DNA of 33,963 nt from Oscillibacter sp. Lineage in GTDB: Bacteria > Bacillota > Clostridia > Oscillospirales > Oscillospiraceae. The position numbers and the translations under genes were made by a program. The notes under the pieces were generated by a model. That model searched no databases. It had not been told where the DNA came from and saw only the letters and a program-made list of their open reading frames with translations. The stretch covers positions 1-33,963 of the forward strand of contig JAFYQM010000096.1 in the NCBI GenBank assembly GCA_017547085.1. The letters run 5' to 3'. The first letter of the stretch is position 1. Every line of letters begins with the position of its first letter. Below, piece after piece: positions 12,888 through 20,372 of the stretch.

Positions 12888-13661
12888 ATGCTGCTTTCCG
12901 TGCTCGCCGTAGGCGATGTGGTGGGGGAGAACGGGCTGCGCCATCTGGAGCGAAGCCTGCGTCCCTTACAGAAACTGAAAAAGATCGCATTCACCGTGGT
13001 CAACGGCGAAAATGCTTCCAACGTGGGACTGACGCCGGAACAGGCGTGGCGTATTTACGATGCGGGCGCCGATGTGGTGACGCTGGGCAACCACACCTTT
13101 GGGAAAATGCAGATCGGTACCTTGCTGGATGAGGCCTCGTGGATCCTCCGTCCTGCCAATTACAGCGGGCGGGTTCCCGGCCGCGGCTGCGGGGTCTATG
13201 ATGTGAACGGCGTTCGGATTCGGGTGATGAATCTGATTGGCCGGTGTGATCTGGACTGGAAGGCCGCTGATCCCTTTACTACGGCGGACAACCTGCTGAA
13301 AAAGGAGAGCGCCGATTTGACGCTGGTGGATTTCCATGCCGAGGCCACCAGCGAAAAGCTGGCGCTGGGCTATTATCTGGACGGACGCGTCAGTGCCTTG
13401 TGGGGCACCCACACCCATGTGCCTACGGCGGATGAGCGAGTCTATCCCAAGGGGACAGGCTATATCACCGATGTAGGCATGACCGGCGCGGTGGAGTCTG
13501 TGCTGGGCATCGAGCCGTGGCAGAGCGTGGAGAGCTTCCTCGGCGGCCTGCCGGGCCGGTACAAAAGCGCAGAGGGCCCATGCAAGCTGCAAGGTGCCAT
13601 CTTCACGCTGGATACCGTCACGGGCCTTTGTGCGGCGGTAGAACGCATTGATATTCGTTAA
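12888..13661 (+). CDS. ymdB: YmdB-like metallophosphodiesterase (TIGR00282)
   Basis: A 257-residue calcineurin-like phosphoesterase. Metal-binding motifs are in order: G-D-V-V-G (8-12), N-G-E-N (about 40), G-N-H-T-F (about 67-71), F-H-A-E-A-T-S-E-K (about 151-159) and G-T-H-T-H-V-P-T-A-D (about 175-184). Bacillus subtilis YmdB hydrolyses 2',3'-cyclic nucleotides and affects biofilm decisions. The start at 12888 has GGAGGAG 5 nt upstream; an in-frame extension to 12819 overlaps the promoter and is rejected. Neighbours give no more specific role. Confidence 0.88.
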   Translation: MLLSVLAVGDVVGENGLRHLERSLRPLQKLKKIAFTVVNGENASNVGLTPEQAWRIYDAGADVVTLGNHTFGKMQIGTLLDEASWILRPANYSGRVPGRGCGVYDVNGVRIRVMNLIGRCDLDWKAADPFTTADNLLKKESADLTLVDFHAEATSEKLALGYYLDGRVSALWGTHTHVPTADERVYPKGTGYITDVGMTGAVESVLGIEPWQSVESFLGGLPGRYKSAEGPCKLQGAIFTLDTVTGLCAAVERIDIR

Positions 13662-13701
13662 AATACTCTGAGAACAGAGAAAATACAGGAGAAAAGCGAT
13701 C

Positions 13702-14190
13702 ATGTCTATTACAAAAGTACGTGCCTATTTCGAGGACTTCGGCATTGCCGACCGTATCCGTGAGTTTGATGTTTCTTCTGCCACCGTGGAGCTGGCGGCA
13801 GTTGCCGTGGGCGTGGAGGGGGCCCGTATCGCCAAGTCCATGAGCTTTAAGGTGAATGACGAGGCCATCATTATTGTGATGGCAGGCGATGCCAAGGTGA
13901 ACAACAGCAGCTACAAGGCCCAGTTCCATACCAAGGCCAAGATGCTGACCTTCGAGGAAGCCCATGAGATGGTGGGTCACGACCCCGGCGGTGTCTGTTC
14001 TTTCGCCCTGCCCGAAAATGTCAAGACCTATCTGGATGTCTCCCTGCAGCGCTTTGAGACCGTATTCCCTGCCGCAGGCAGCAGCAACAGCGCCATTGAG
14101 ATGACCTGCGAAGAGCTGGAGAAGTATTCCTCCAACTTTGTGGAGTGGGTGGATGTGTGCAAGGGTTGGCGGCCCGAGGAGCAGGCATAA
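13702..14190 (+). CDS. YbaK/EbsC-family aminoacyl-tRNA deacylase
   Basis: A 162-residue protein of the YbaK/ProX/EbsC fold, with family motifs such as I-A-K-S-M-S-F-K (about 46-53), a central V-M-A-G-D-A-K-V-N and the region G-G-V-C-S-F-A-L-P-E (about 97-106). Such proteins hydrolyse mischarged tRNAs (for example Cys-tRNAPro) and improve translation fidelity. CAGGAG lies upstream of ATG 13702. It starts 40 bp after the YmdB-like gene and is followed 34 bp later by the nuclease gene, so a shared transcript is likely. Confidence 0.88.
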   Translation: MSITKVRAYFEDFGIADRIREFDVSSATVELAAVAVGVEGARIAKSMSFKVNDEAIIIVMAGDAKVNNSSYKAQFHTKAKMLTFEEAHEMVGHDPGGVCSFALPENVKTYLDVSLQRFETVFPAAGSSNSAIEMTCEELEKYSSNFVEWVDVCKGWRPEEQA

Positions 14191-14224
14191 CCCTTACAGC
14201 CTTTCAATGCATAGGAGGAACACT

Positions 14225-15316
14225 ATGCTCAAATTCATTCATGCTGCGGATTTCCATCTGGACAGCGCGTTTGGCGCCTTGTCGGCCCGTCAGGCGGCTG
14301 CCCGCCGACAGGAGAGCCGGGATCTGGGATTCCGCCTTGCAAATTACGTCAATCAGAATGAGATCGATCTGGTGCTGCTGGCCGGAGACCTGTTTGATTC
14401 CTCCAGCGCCTTCCGTGAAACGAAGGAGCAGCTGGCGGAGGCGCTGGGGCAGATGCGCGCGCAGGTGTTCATCGCCCCCGGCAACCACGACTGGTACGGC
14501 CCCGCGTGGCAGACGGTCAACTGGCCGGATAATGTCCATATTTTCAAAAGCAGCACACTGACGGCGGTAGAACTGCCCCAGTGGAATCTGGTGATCCACG
14601 GCGCGGCCTTTGCCGCAGCGGAGCAAGCGGTGGGCCTTTTGACCGGCTTTACCGCTCCGCAGGACGGCAAGCGCCACATCGGTCTGCTCCACGGCGAGAT
14701 CGACAGCGCGGAGATGCGATATAACACCATCCGTAAGGAAGAAATTGCTGCCAGTGGTCTTGCCTATCTGGCACTGGGGCATATCCATAAGCGGATGGAG
14801 CCGATGCGCTGCGGGACCACCCTTTGCGCGTGGCCCGGCTGCATCGAAGGCCGCGGGTTTGATGAGCTGGGAGCGAAAGGCTTTTACGAGGGCACGTTGG
14901 ATGACCACGGCGGCGTTTCCCTGCGGTTTGTCCCCTTTGCCAGACGGCGCTATGAGATCATAGAAGTGGATGTCACCGGAAAGACGCCCCGCGCGGCCAT
15001 CGAAGCGGTATTGCCGGCAGATACCGCGCAGCACCTCTACCGTATTTTGCTGACCGGTGAGACCAGTGAGGGCGGCGTGGATGCGGCAGCACTGTGGGAA
15101 ACCTTGAGTGACAGGTTTTATGCGCTGGACATCCGGGACCACACCCGCATGGCGGAGGATGTGTGGCAGCGGGCAGATGAGGACTCCCTGCGGGGGTTGT
15201 TCCTGCGGGAACTGCGTGCCAAATGGAATACCGCCCGCACGGAGGAAGAACGGGAGACGGTGACCCGTGCCGCCCGTTTTGGCCTTGCCGCACTGGATCA
15301 CAGAGACTTGGGATGA
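14225..15316 (+). CDS. SbcD/YhaO-like metallophosphoesterase nuclease
   Basis: A 363-residue protein with the Mre11/SbcD metal motifs: A-A-D-F-H-L-D (7-13), A-G-D-L-F-D (about 57-62), P-G-N-H-D-W (about 85-90), L-L-H-G-E-I-D (about 155) and L-G-H-I-H-K (about 182-187). The C-terminal ~150 residues act as the capping and partner-binding region. These proteins act as DNA exonucleases with an SbcC/YhaN-type ATPase. No such partner is adjacent; the next gene is asparaginase. The start at 14225 has AGGAGGAAC upstream, and the longer frame overlapping the previous gene is rejected. Confidence 0.85.
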   Translation: MLKFIHAADFHLDSAFGALSARQAAARRQESRDLGFRLANYVNQNEIDLVLLAGDLFDSSSAFRETKEQLAEALGQMRAQVFIAPGNHDWYGPAWQTVNWPDNVHIFKSSTLTAVELPQWNLVIHGAAFAAAEQAVGLLTGFTAPQDGKRHIGLLHGEIDSAEMRYNTIRKEEIAASGLAYLALGHIHKRMEPMRCGTTLCAWPGCIEGRGFDELGAKGFYEGTLDDHGGVSLRFVPFARRRYEIIEVDVTGKTPRAAIEAVLPADTAQHLYRILLTGETSEGGVDAAALWETLSDRFYALDIRDHTRMAEDVWQRADEDSLRGLFLRELRAKWNTARTEEERETVTRAARFGLAALDHRDLG

Positions 15317-15340
15317 TTCTTTTTCTTGAAAGAAAAAGAA
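15317..15340 (+). repeat. Perfect 11-bp A/T-rich inverted repeat
   Basis: TTCTTTTTCTT-GA-AAGAAAAAGAA begins one base after the nuclease stop. It may act as a transcript end, but the lack of GC pairs makes it a weak terminator; it resembles short dispersed palindromes of clostridial genomes (from memory, unchecked). Confidence 0.5.
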
Positions 15341-15411
15341 CCAAAAAGAACTTTAATGCGCTCTGGAAGCTGCACTTGCACAGACATTGCGCCCGGTAAT
15401 GAAAGCTTGAT

Positions 15412-15437
15412 TTCATTTGGAGACTTGCTGAAATGAA
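15412..15437 (+). promoter_or_regulatory. Hairpin enclosing the asparaginase ribosome site and start codon
   Basis: TTCATTT (15412-15418) is a perfect complement of AAATGAA (15431-15437), which contains the ATG at 15433. The TTGGAG ribosome site lies at the base of the left arm and loop. Folding would lower initiation, so it may be a thermolabile or translational control element. Confidence 0.35.
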
Positions 15438-16425
15438 GAAAATTTTACTGATCGGCACCGGCGGCACCATTGCCTCTGATGTGACCAGCGACGGTCTTGT
15501 ACCCGAGCTGACCACGGAGCAGCTGCTGGCCCACATTCCCGCGATTTCAGAGATCTGCGAGGTGGACTGTGTCCAGCTGCTGAATCTGGACTCCACCAAC
15601 ATGACGCCGGAGCACTGGCTGATGATGGCCCGCTGCCTGCGGCAGCACTATGCCCGCTATGACGGATTCGTGATCACCCATGGAACTGACACCATGGCCT
15701 ACACGGCTGCGGCCCTGAGCTATCTGGTGCAGAGTAGCCCCAAGCCCATCATCCTCACCGGTGCGCAAAAGCCCATCGGCTTTGATTCCACCGATTCCAA
15801 GGTGAATCTGATCGATGCGTTCCGCTGCGCGTCGGAAGACCTGCCGGGTGTTTCTATCGTGTTCAACAACAAGGTGATTCTGGGCACTCGTGCCAGAAAG
15901 ACCCGCTCCAAGAGTTTTCAGGCCTTTTCCAGCATCAACTATCCTCATTTAGGTGTGCTGCGGGACGGCGTTCTGCTGCGTTATATACGGCAGGACTGCG
16001 GCGCTGCACCGGTATTCTATGATGCCCTGAACACTAAGGTGGCGCTGCTGAAGCTGACACCGGGTGTGGACCGTGCACAGGCGGACTTCCTGTTGGAGAG
16101 AAACGACGCGCTGATCATCGAGAGCTTCGGCGTGGGCGGACTGCCGGAACACGGCGGATTTTACGACTGCGTCCGGGAATGGATGGATGCTGGCAAACTG
16201 ATCGTCCTGACCACGCAGGTGCCCAGCGAAGGCAGTGATCTGGGCGTTTACCATGTGGGGTACCGCCTGAAGCGGGACTTAGGTGTGCTGGAGGCCTATG
16301 ATATGACCACCGAGGCCGTGGTGGCGAAGCTGATGTGGATTCTGGGACAGACACAGGACCGTGCATGGGCGGAGCGGCTGTTCTATACCCCTATCGCCAA
16401 GGATATCCTCTGGCCGGTGGACTGA
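15433..16425 (+). CDS. ansA: Type I L-asparaginase
   Basis: A 330-residue enzyme hydrolysing L-asparagine to aspartate and ammonia. Signatures are I-G-T-G-G-T-I-A-S (7-15, catalytic Thr) and T-H-G-T-D-T-M-A-Y-T-A (about 79-89, second catalytic Thr with Asp and Lys). There is no signal peptide, so it is cytoplasmic. The length fits bacterial type I enzymes. It is separated from the nuclease gene by 116 bp holding two palindromes and ends before a strong bidirectional terminator. Confidence 0.93.
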   Translation: MKKILLIGTGGTIASDVTSDGLVPELTTEQLLAHIPAISEICEVDCVQLLNLDSTNMTPEHWLMMARCLRQHYARYDGFVITHGTDTMAYTAAALSYLVQSSPKPIILTGAQKPIGFDSTDSKVNLIDAFRCASEDLPGVSIVFNNKVILGTRARKTRSKSFQAFSSINYPHLGVLRDGVLLRYIRQDCGAAPVFYDALNTKVALLKLTPGVDRAQADFLLERNDALIIESFGVGGLPEHGGFYDCVREWMDAGKLIVLTTQVPSEGSDLGVYHVGYRLKRDLGVLEAYDMTTEAVVAKLMWILGQTQDRAWAERLFYTPIAKDILWPVD

Positions 16426-16478
16426 GTTAGAGTCTTCAGTTTTGTGCTGAACTGGGCTTTTATTAAGACGATACACAG

Positions 16479-16510
16479 AAAAAGGCCGTGTCTTTCGACA
16501 CGGCCTTTTT
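16479..16510 (+). terminator. Bidirectional terminator after asparaginase and the kinase-like gene
   Basis: AAAAAGGCCGTGTC-TTTC-GACACGGCCTTTTT, a perfect 14-bp stem with A and T tracts on both sides. Confidence 0.93.
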
Positions 16511-16576
16511 GCACCAGTTTTCTGCATGGATTCTATAGGGACGGCATGTTGCGCTATAAAATTATGTAAACAAAAA

Positions 16577-17158
16577 TCAGTACAACTCGCAGAGAAGTTT
16601 CACGCAGGTTTCTGCTCCCAATTCACCACTGTCCAGTGTGATGTGATAGTTTTCCGCATTCCCCCAGACGGCACCGGTATATTTCTGATAGTAGGCCTTG
16701 CGGCTCTTATCCTTGTCGGCAATGCGTTTTGCAGGGGCAGTATCCGTTTCACCGTAGACATTCACGATCCGTTCGGCCCGCTTTTCGTCATCGGCGTGGA
16801 TAAACACCCGTAGACAGTCTGCATGGTCTTTCAGAATGTGGTCTGCGCAGCGGCCCACAATGACACAGGGCCCCTTTTCGGCCAATTCCAAAATGACTTT
16901 TTTCTGGGCGTCCCAGAGAACATCCTGCGTAATGGGCGTATCGTACACGCGGTCGGAAAAAAGACCGGAAAGCAGGCCTGTGCGGGTATATTCGCTGTCT
17001 TTTTTTACATATTCTTCGGAAAAACCGCTTTCTTTAGCAGACATGGCGATCAATTCCTGATCGTAGCAGGGAATCCCTAACTGTGCGGCGACCGCTTTGC
17101 CGATGCTTCTGCCGCCGCTGCCGAACTGGCGGCTGATCGTGATGATACGATGCTTCAT
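16577..17158 (-). CDS. Cytidylate kinase-like family protein
   Basis: A 193-residue P-loop protein. The nucleotide-binding segment I-S-R-Q-F-G-S-G-G-R-S-I-G-K (6-19) replaces the classical Walker A, as is usual in the cytidylate-kinase-like family common in Clostridia. I-V-G-R-C-A-D-H-I-L (about 98-107) and a late R-K-A-Y-Y-Q-K-Y-T segment follow. It would phosphorylate a nucleotide or related small molecule; the exact substrate is uncertain because this branch is separate from canonical Cmk. The start at 17158 has GGAGGCG upstream; the longer frame is rejected. Confidence 0.8.
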   Translation of the reverse strand: MKHRIITISRQFGSGGRSIGKAVAAQLGIPCYDQELIAMSAKESGFSEEYVKKDSEYTRTGLLSGLFSDRVYDTPITQDVLWDAQKKVILELAEKGPCVIVGRCADHILKDHADCLRVFIHADDEKRAERIVNVYGETDTAPAKRIADKDKSRKAYYQKYTGAVWGNAENYHITLDSGELGAETCVKLLCELY

Positions 17159-17248
17159 AAAAACGCCTCCGTTTTCGTGTGGTTTATCTATGCTATAAGA
17201 TATCATACGGAAGGGGACATGTCACCCGCAGAAAGAAAAAGATACCGT

Positions 17249-17467
17249 TCAGCTTTCGTCAAGAAGATCCAGCACCTCATCCACCAGATCCTCCAGTTCT
17301 TCGTGCTGTTCGCCCCAATCCTCATAGGCTTCGCTTTCCATGTCCTCAGGTTCTGTGGCGTCCAGCTCCGCAATCTGTGCACGCAGCTGTTCCAGATAGG
17401 CGGTCAGTTCTTCGCGGTCCATGTCCGCCGGATCATGAAAGGCGGCAAAGGGAATAATGTCTGCCAT
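17249..17467 (-). CDS. Small acidic hypothetical protein
   Basis: A 72-residue, very acidic protein, rich in Glu and Asp, with a predicted helical hairpin or coiled coil over about 18-70 (E-E-L-T-A-Y-L-E-Q-L-R-A-Q-I-A-E-L). No family recognised. Support is a good ribosome site (GGGAGGC) and a well-formed upstream promoter, so it is probably real. Confidence 0.65.
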   Translation of the reverse strand: MADIIPFAAFHDPADMDREELTAYLEQLRAQIAELDATEPEDMESEAYEDWGEQHEELEDLVDEVLDLLDES

Positions 17468-17496
17468 GTAAAAGCCTCCCTTATTTTGATGAATGT

Positions 17497-17525
17497 ATTA
17501 TATCAGTTTTTTTGAAATGATACAA
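17497..17525 (-). promoter_or_regulatory. Promoter of the small acidic protein (TTGTAT-N17-TATAAT, extended -10)
   Basis: On the minus strand, -35 TTGTAT at 17520-17525 and -10 TATAAT at 17497-17502 with TG-A before it. Confidence 0.65.
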
Positions 17526-17553
17526 TGGGATGGCTTGTAAACACTTCTGTGCC

Positions 17554-17582
17554 TTGACAAATTCTGTCAGTTCAAATACTAT
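17554..17582 (+). promoter_or_regulatory. Promoter of the XRE-cupin regulator with overlapping operator-like repeat
   Basis: TTGACA (17554-17559) and TACTAT (17577-17582) are 17 bp apart. TGACA-N5-TGTCA (17555-17569) overlaps the -35 element, and CAATATATTG (17597-17606) lies just downstream. Both are candidate autoregulatory sites. Confidence 0.65.
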
Positions 17583-17631
17583 AGAAATTGAATTTGACAA
17601 TATATTGGCTTTTTTGTCGGGAGGCTGGACG

Positions 17632-18186
17632 ATGGAACTGAATCGGGCCGTTGCGGAAAACATCAAGCGCATCCGGAAAAGTAAAAAACTGAGCATGGAG
17701 CGGCTGGCAGCGGAAGCCGGTGTGTCCCGCAGTATGCTGGGCCAGATCGAACGGGGAGAGGCAAATCCTTCTGTGGCGATCATTGGGAAACTGGCGGCGA
17801 CGCTGAAGGTACCTGCCAACCTGCTGCTGGAAAACGACAGCTTTGAACCGCTGGCGGAGTATCCCGAGGTGGGAACGAAGCCGGTTCGCGTGGACGGCGG
17901 CAAGGCCATTTTGCGGGAGAATTTTCCCTATGATGAAGTGACCCGTATAGAAAGCTATTTCTTGGATCTTTACATCAGTGCCTGTTACGAGCCTGAACTT
18001 TCTGTTCCGGGCTGTATATGTTATGTAACCCAGATGAGCGGCAATGTCACGTTGAAAACGGAGGGACAGGATATCCGCATTCTCGAACGCGGCGCCGTTC
18101 GTTTTGCGGCAGACCGGCCCTACCGGTTTGAAAATATGACCAATACCACCGCGCGGCTGATGCTGGTCTATCAGTATTTGAAGTAA
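17632..18186 (+). CDS. XRE-family regulator with C-terminal cupin domain
   Basis: A 184-residue protein: HTH at about 8-64 (I-K-R-I-R-K-S-K-K-L-S-M-E-R-L-A-A-E-A-G-V-S-R-S-M-L-G-Q-I-E-R-G) and a small cupin sensor domain at about 110-184. Regulators of this build control amino-acid or polyamine metabolism and transport and sense a small ligand through the cupin. The start at 17632 has GGGAGGC upstream; an in-frame extension to 17530 runs through the promoter and is rejected. It is followed by its own terminator, so it is monocistronic. Confidence 0.9.
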   Translation: MELNRAVAENIKRIRKSKKLSMERLAAEAGVSRSMLGQIERGEANPSVAIIGKLAATLKVPANLLLENDSFEPLAEYPEVGTKPVRVDGGKAILRENFPYDEVTRIESYFLDLYISACYEPELSVPGCICYVTQMSGNVTLKTEGQDIRILERGAVRFAADRPYRFENMTNTTARLMLVYQYLK

Positions 18187-18191
18187 ATGCG

Positions 18192-18235
18192 GGCATGGCC
18201 GCGTACCGCCGGTGCGGTATGCGGCCTGCCTTTTT
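18192..18235 (+). terminator. Intrinsic terminator of the XRE-cupin gene
   Basis: GGCA-T-GGCCGC-G-TACCGC loops through CGGT and pairs with GCGGTA-T-GCGGCC-TGCC, then TTTTT (18231-18235). It is a 16-bp GC-rich stem. Confidence 0.92.
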
Positions 18236-18243
18236 GGGAAGAC

Positions 18244-18272
18244 TTGATTTGTTCATATTTTTCCGATATGAT
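18244..18272 (+). promoter_or_regulatory. Promoter of the large membrane protein (TTGATT-N17-TATGAT)
   Basis: TTGATT at 18244-18249 and TATGAT at 18267-18272, 17 bp apart, about 36 bp before the start codon. Confidence 0.6.
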
Positions 18273-18307
18273 GGCGGTAAGCTGTAAAATATGGAAGGAG
18301 TTTTAAT

Positions 18308-20254
18308 ATGCCGTTTCAGTTTCATTTCGGCGGGTTCAACCCCGGCGACTTCAGCGGCTTCGGCGGATTTCAGGAGGCTTCCGGTGGAGAAGCCGCCAGC
18401 GGCGGAGATGTACCGCCCCGTCCCCAGAAGGTGCACAAGGAGAGAAAGCCCATCGGCAATGCCTTTACCCGTACGCTGATCAATTTGGCGGTCACGCTGG
18501 TTTTTGCCGCCGTTTATTTCTATGTGGAGCTGCCCGCGCTGAACTTCCACGCAGAGGAGTTCTATGTGTTCGTGTTCCTGATCTGCGCGGTGTATTGCGG
18601 CTGCGCCGTATTCACCTCCGGTTTTCAGGGCAAGGGTGTCAAGGGCTATGTGGGCTTTGTGAAAAAGCAGTGCATTGTGCCCTTTGTGGTGTTTCTTGCA
18701 CTGATCGCCGCCATCGCCGTGGGCGCCATCACCTCATGGGTAGTGCTGCGGGCACCAGCGTACAGTGAGCTGCTGACCATCGAACCCGGCGACTTTACCG
18801 CTGAAGTAGAGGAGATCAGTTACGATCAGATCCCCATGCTGGATGCGGATTCCGCAGCGCAGTTGGGCAGCCGCAAGTTGGGTGAACTGGCGGATATGGT
18901 GTCCCAGTTTGAGATTTTGTCCTCCTATAATCAGATCAACTATCAGGGCCGTCCCGTCCGTGTGACCAGCCTCGCCTATGGTGACCTGATCAAGTGGTTC
19001 ACCAACCGTGCTGAGGGTCTGCCCGCCTATCTGATTATCGACATGGTGACGCAGGAGGCAGAGGTGGTGCGCCTGAGCGAGGGCATGAAGTACACCACCG
19101 CGGAGCACTTTGGACGCAATCTGTACCGCCATCTGCGGTTCCTCTACCCCACCATGATGTTCGATGCGCCGGTCTTTGAGATCGACGAGGAGGGCACGCC
19201 CTATTGGGTCTGTTCCCGCATCGTCAAGACCATCGGCCTGTTCGGCGGCACGGATATCAAGGGTGCCGTGCTGGTGAACGCCATTACCGGTGAGAGCCAG
19301 TATTTTGAGGAAGTCCCCACTTGGGTGGACCGCGTCTACTCCTATGACATCATCATGGAGCAGTATGACTACTACGGCATGTACCATAACGGGTTTATCA
19401 ACTCCATCTTCGGCCAGCGGGACGTGACCCTGACCACGGAGGGGTGGAACTATATTGCCATTGAAGATGACGTCTATATGTATACCGGCGTCACCTCCGT
19501 GACCAGCGACCAGTCCAACATCGGCTTCATCCTCACCAACCAGCGTACCAAGGAAACGAAATTCTATCCCTGTGCCGGTGCAACGGAATATTCCGCCATG
19601 GCTTCTGCGGAGAGCCAGGTGCAGCAGATGCGCTACGAGTCCACCTTCCCGCTGCTGCTGAACATTGCGGAGCAGCCCACCTATTTTATGGCGCTGAAAG
19701 GCGCAGACGGACTGGTGAAGATGTACGCCATGGTCAACGTGCAGCAGTATCAGATCGTGGAGACCGGCGGCACGGTGGCAGAGTGCGAGGCAAACTACCG
19801 GCAGGAACTGGCCCACAACGGCCTGATCGAAGAAAATGAAAGTGCCGTGGAAGAACCCAACACGGACTTTGGCCCCGCTGAATTTGAAATCACAGAGATT
19901 CGTACCGTGAATATTGACGGCGATACCCACTATTTCCTTGGTGCGGGACGGGATGAGGCTACGGGCAGGGAGACTTATTATCAGCTGAATGCAGCAGATG
20001 ATCCCCGTGTGGCGTTCTTCCGGGTTGGAGACAGCGTGATGCTGGTCTATGACCGTGCACAGAAACCTTTGGAAATTCTGGATTGGGACAGCAGGGAGGC
20101 AATGGTTCAGATCTATCAGGCACAGTATTCTTATGGTGGTGCCGGAGAAGATTCCATTCTGCTGGATCGCCAGACAGTATCCGAACCTGCGGTTGTCCCC
20201 GTTGTGCCGGAGGAGGAAGCGCCTCAGCCGGAACTGCTGGAGGAAACTGCCTAG
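18308..20254 (+). CDS. Large membrane protein of unknown function
   Basis: A 648-residue protein. The N-terminus is Gly/Phe-rich (M-P-F-Q-F-H-F-G-G-F-N), followed by a basic stretch and three membrane helices (about 55-75, 85-103 and 122-146). About 480 residues, presumably outside the membrane, follow, with repeated beta-rich segments such as I-K-G-A-V-L-V-N-A-I-T-G-E-S-Q-Y-F, and an acidic, Pro-rich tail (P-E-E-E-A-P-Q-P). I do not recognise a family. The start at 18308 has AAGGAG upstream. It has its own promoter and terminator, so it is a single-gene unit. Its size and topology suggest an envelope or wall-associated role. Confidence 0.7.
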   Translation: MPFQFHFGGFNPGDFSGFGGFQEASGGEAASGGDVPPRPQKVHKERKPIGNAFTRTLINLAVTLVFAAVYFYVELPALNFHAEEFYVFVFLICAVYCGCAVFTSGFQGKGVKGYVGFVKKQCIVPFVVFLALIAAIAVGAITSWVVLRAPAYSELLTIEPGDFTAEVEEISYDQIPMLDADSAAQLGSRKLGELADMVSQFEILSSYNQINYQGRPVRVTSLAYGDLIKWFTNRAEGLPAYLIIDMVTQEAEVVRLSEGMKYTTAEHFGRNLYRHLRFLYPTMMFDAPVFEIDEEGTPYWVCSRIVKTIGLFGGTDIKGAVLVNAITGESQYFEEVPTWVDRVYSYDIIMEQYDYYGMYHNGFINSIFGQRDVTLTTEGWNYIAIEDDVYMYTGVTSVTSDQSNIGFILTNQRTKETKFYPCAGATEYSAMASAESQVQQMRYESTFPLLLNIAEQPTYFMALKGADGLVKMYAMVNVQQYQIVETGGTVAECEANYRQELAHNGLIEENESAVEEPNTDFGPAEFEITEIRTVNIDGDTHYFLGAGRDEATGRETYYQLNAADDPRVAFFRVGDSVMLVYDRAQKPLEILDWDSREAMVQIYQAQYSYGGAGEDSILLDRQTVSEPAVVPVVPEEEAPQPELLEETA

Positions 20255-20270
20255 GAAAACGCATATAAAG

Positions 20271-20301
20271 AAGGAACTGCCATCCGGCAGTTCCTTTTTT
20301 T
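20271..20301 (+). terminator. Intrinsic terminator of the large membrane protein gene
   Basis: AAGGAACTGCC-ATCC-GGCAGTTCCTT with the right arm running into a T tract to 20301. Confidence 0.9.
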
Positions 20302-20372
20302 GGCGCTGTGCGTTGACAACCTTTTTCAAGAAGAATATACTGAATGCCATAACGAAAAGGAGCGTGAGAGCC

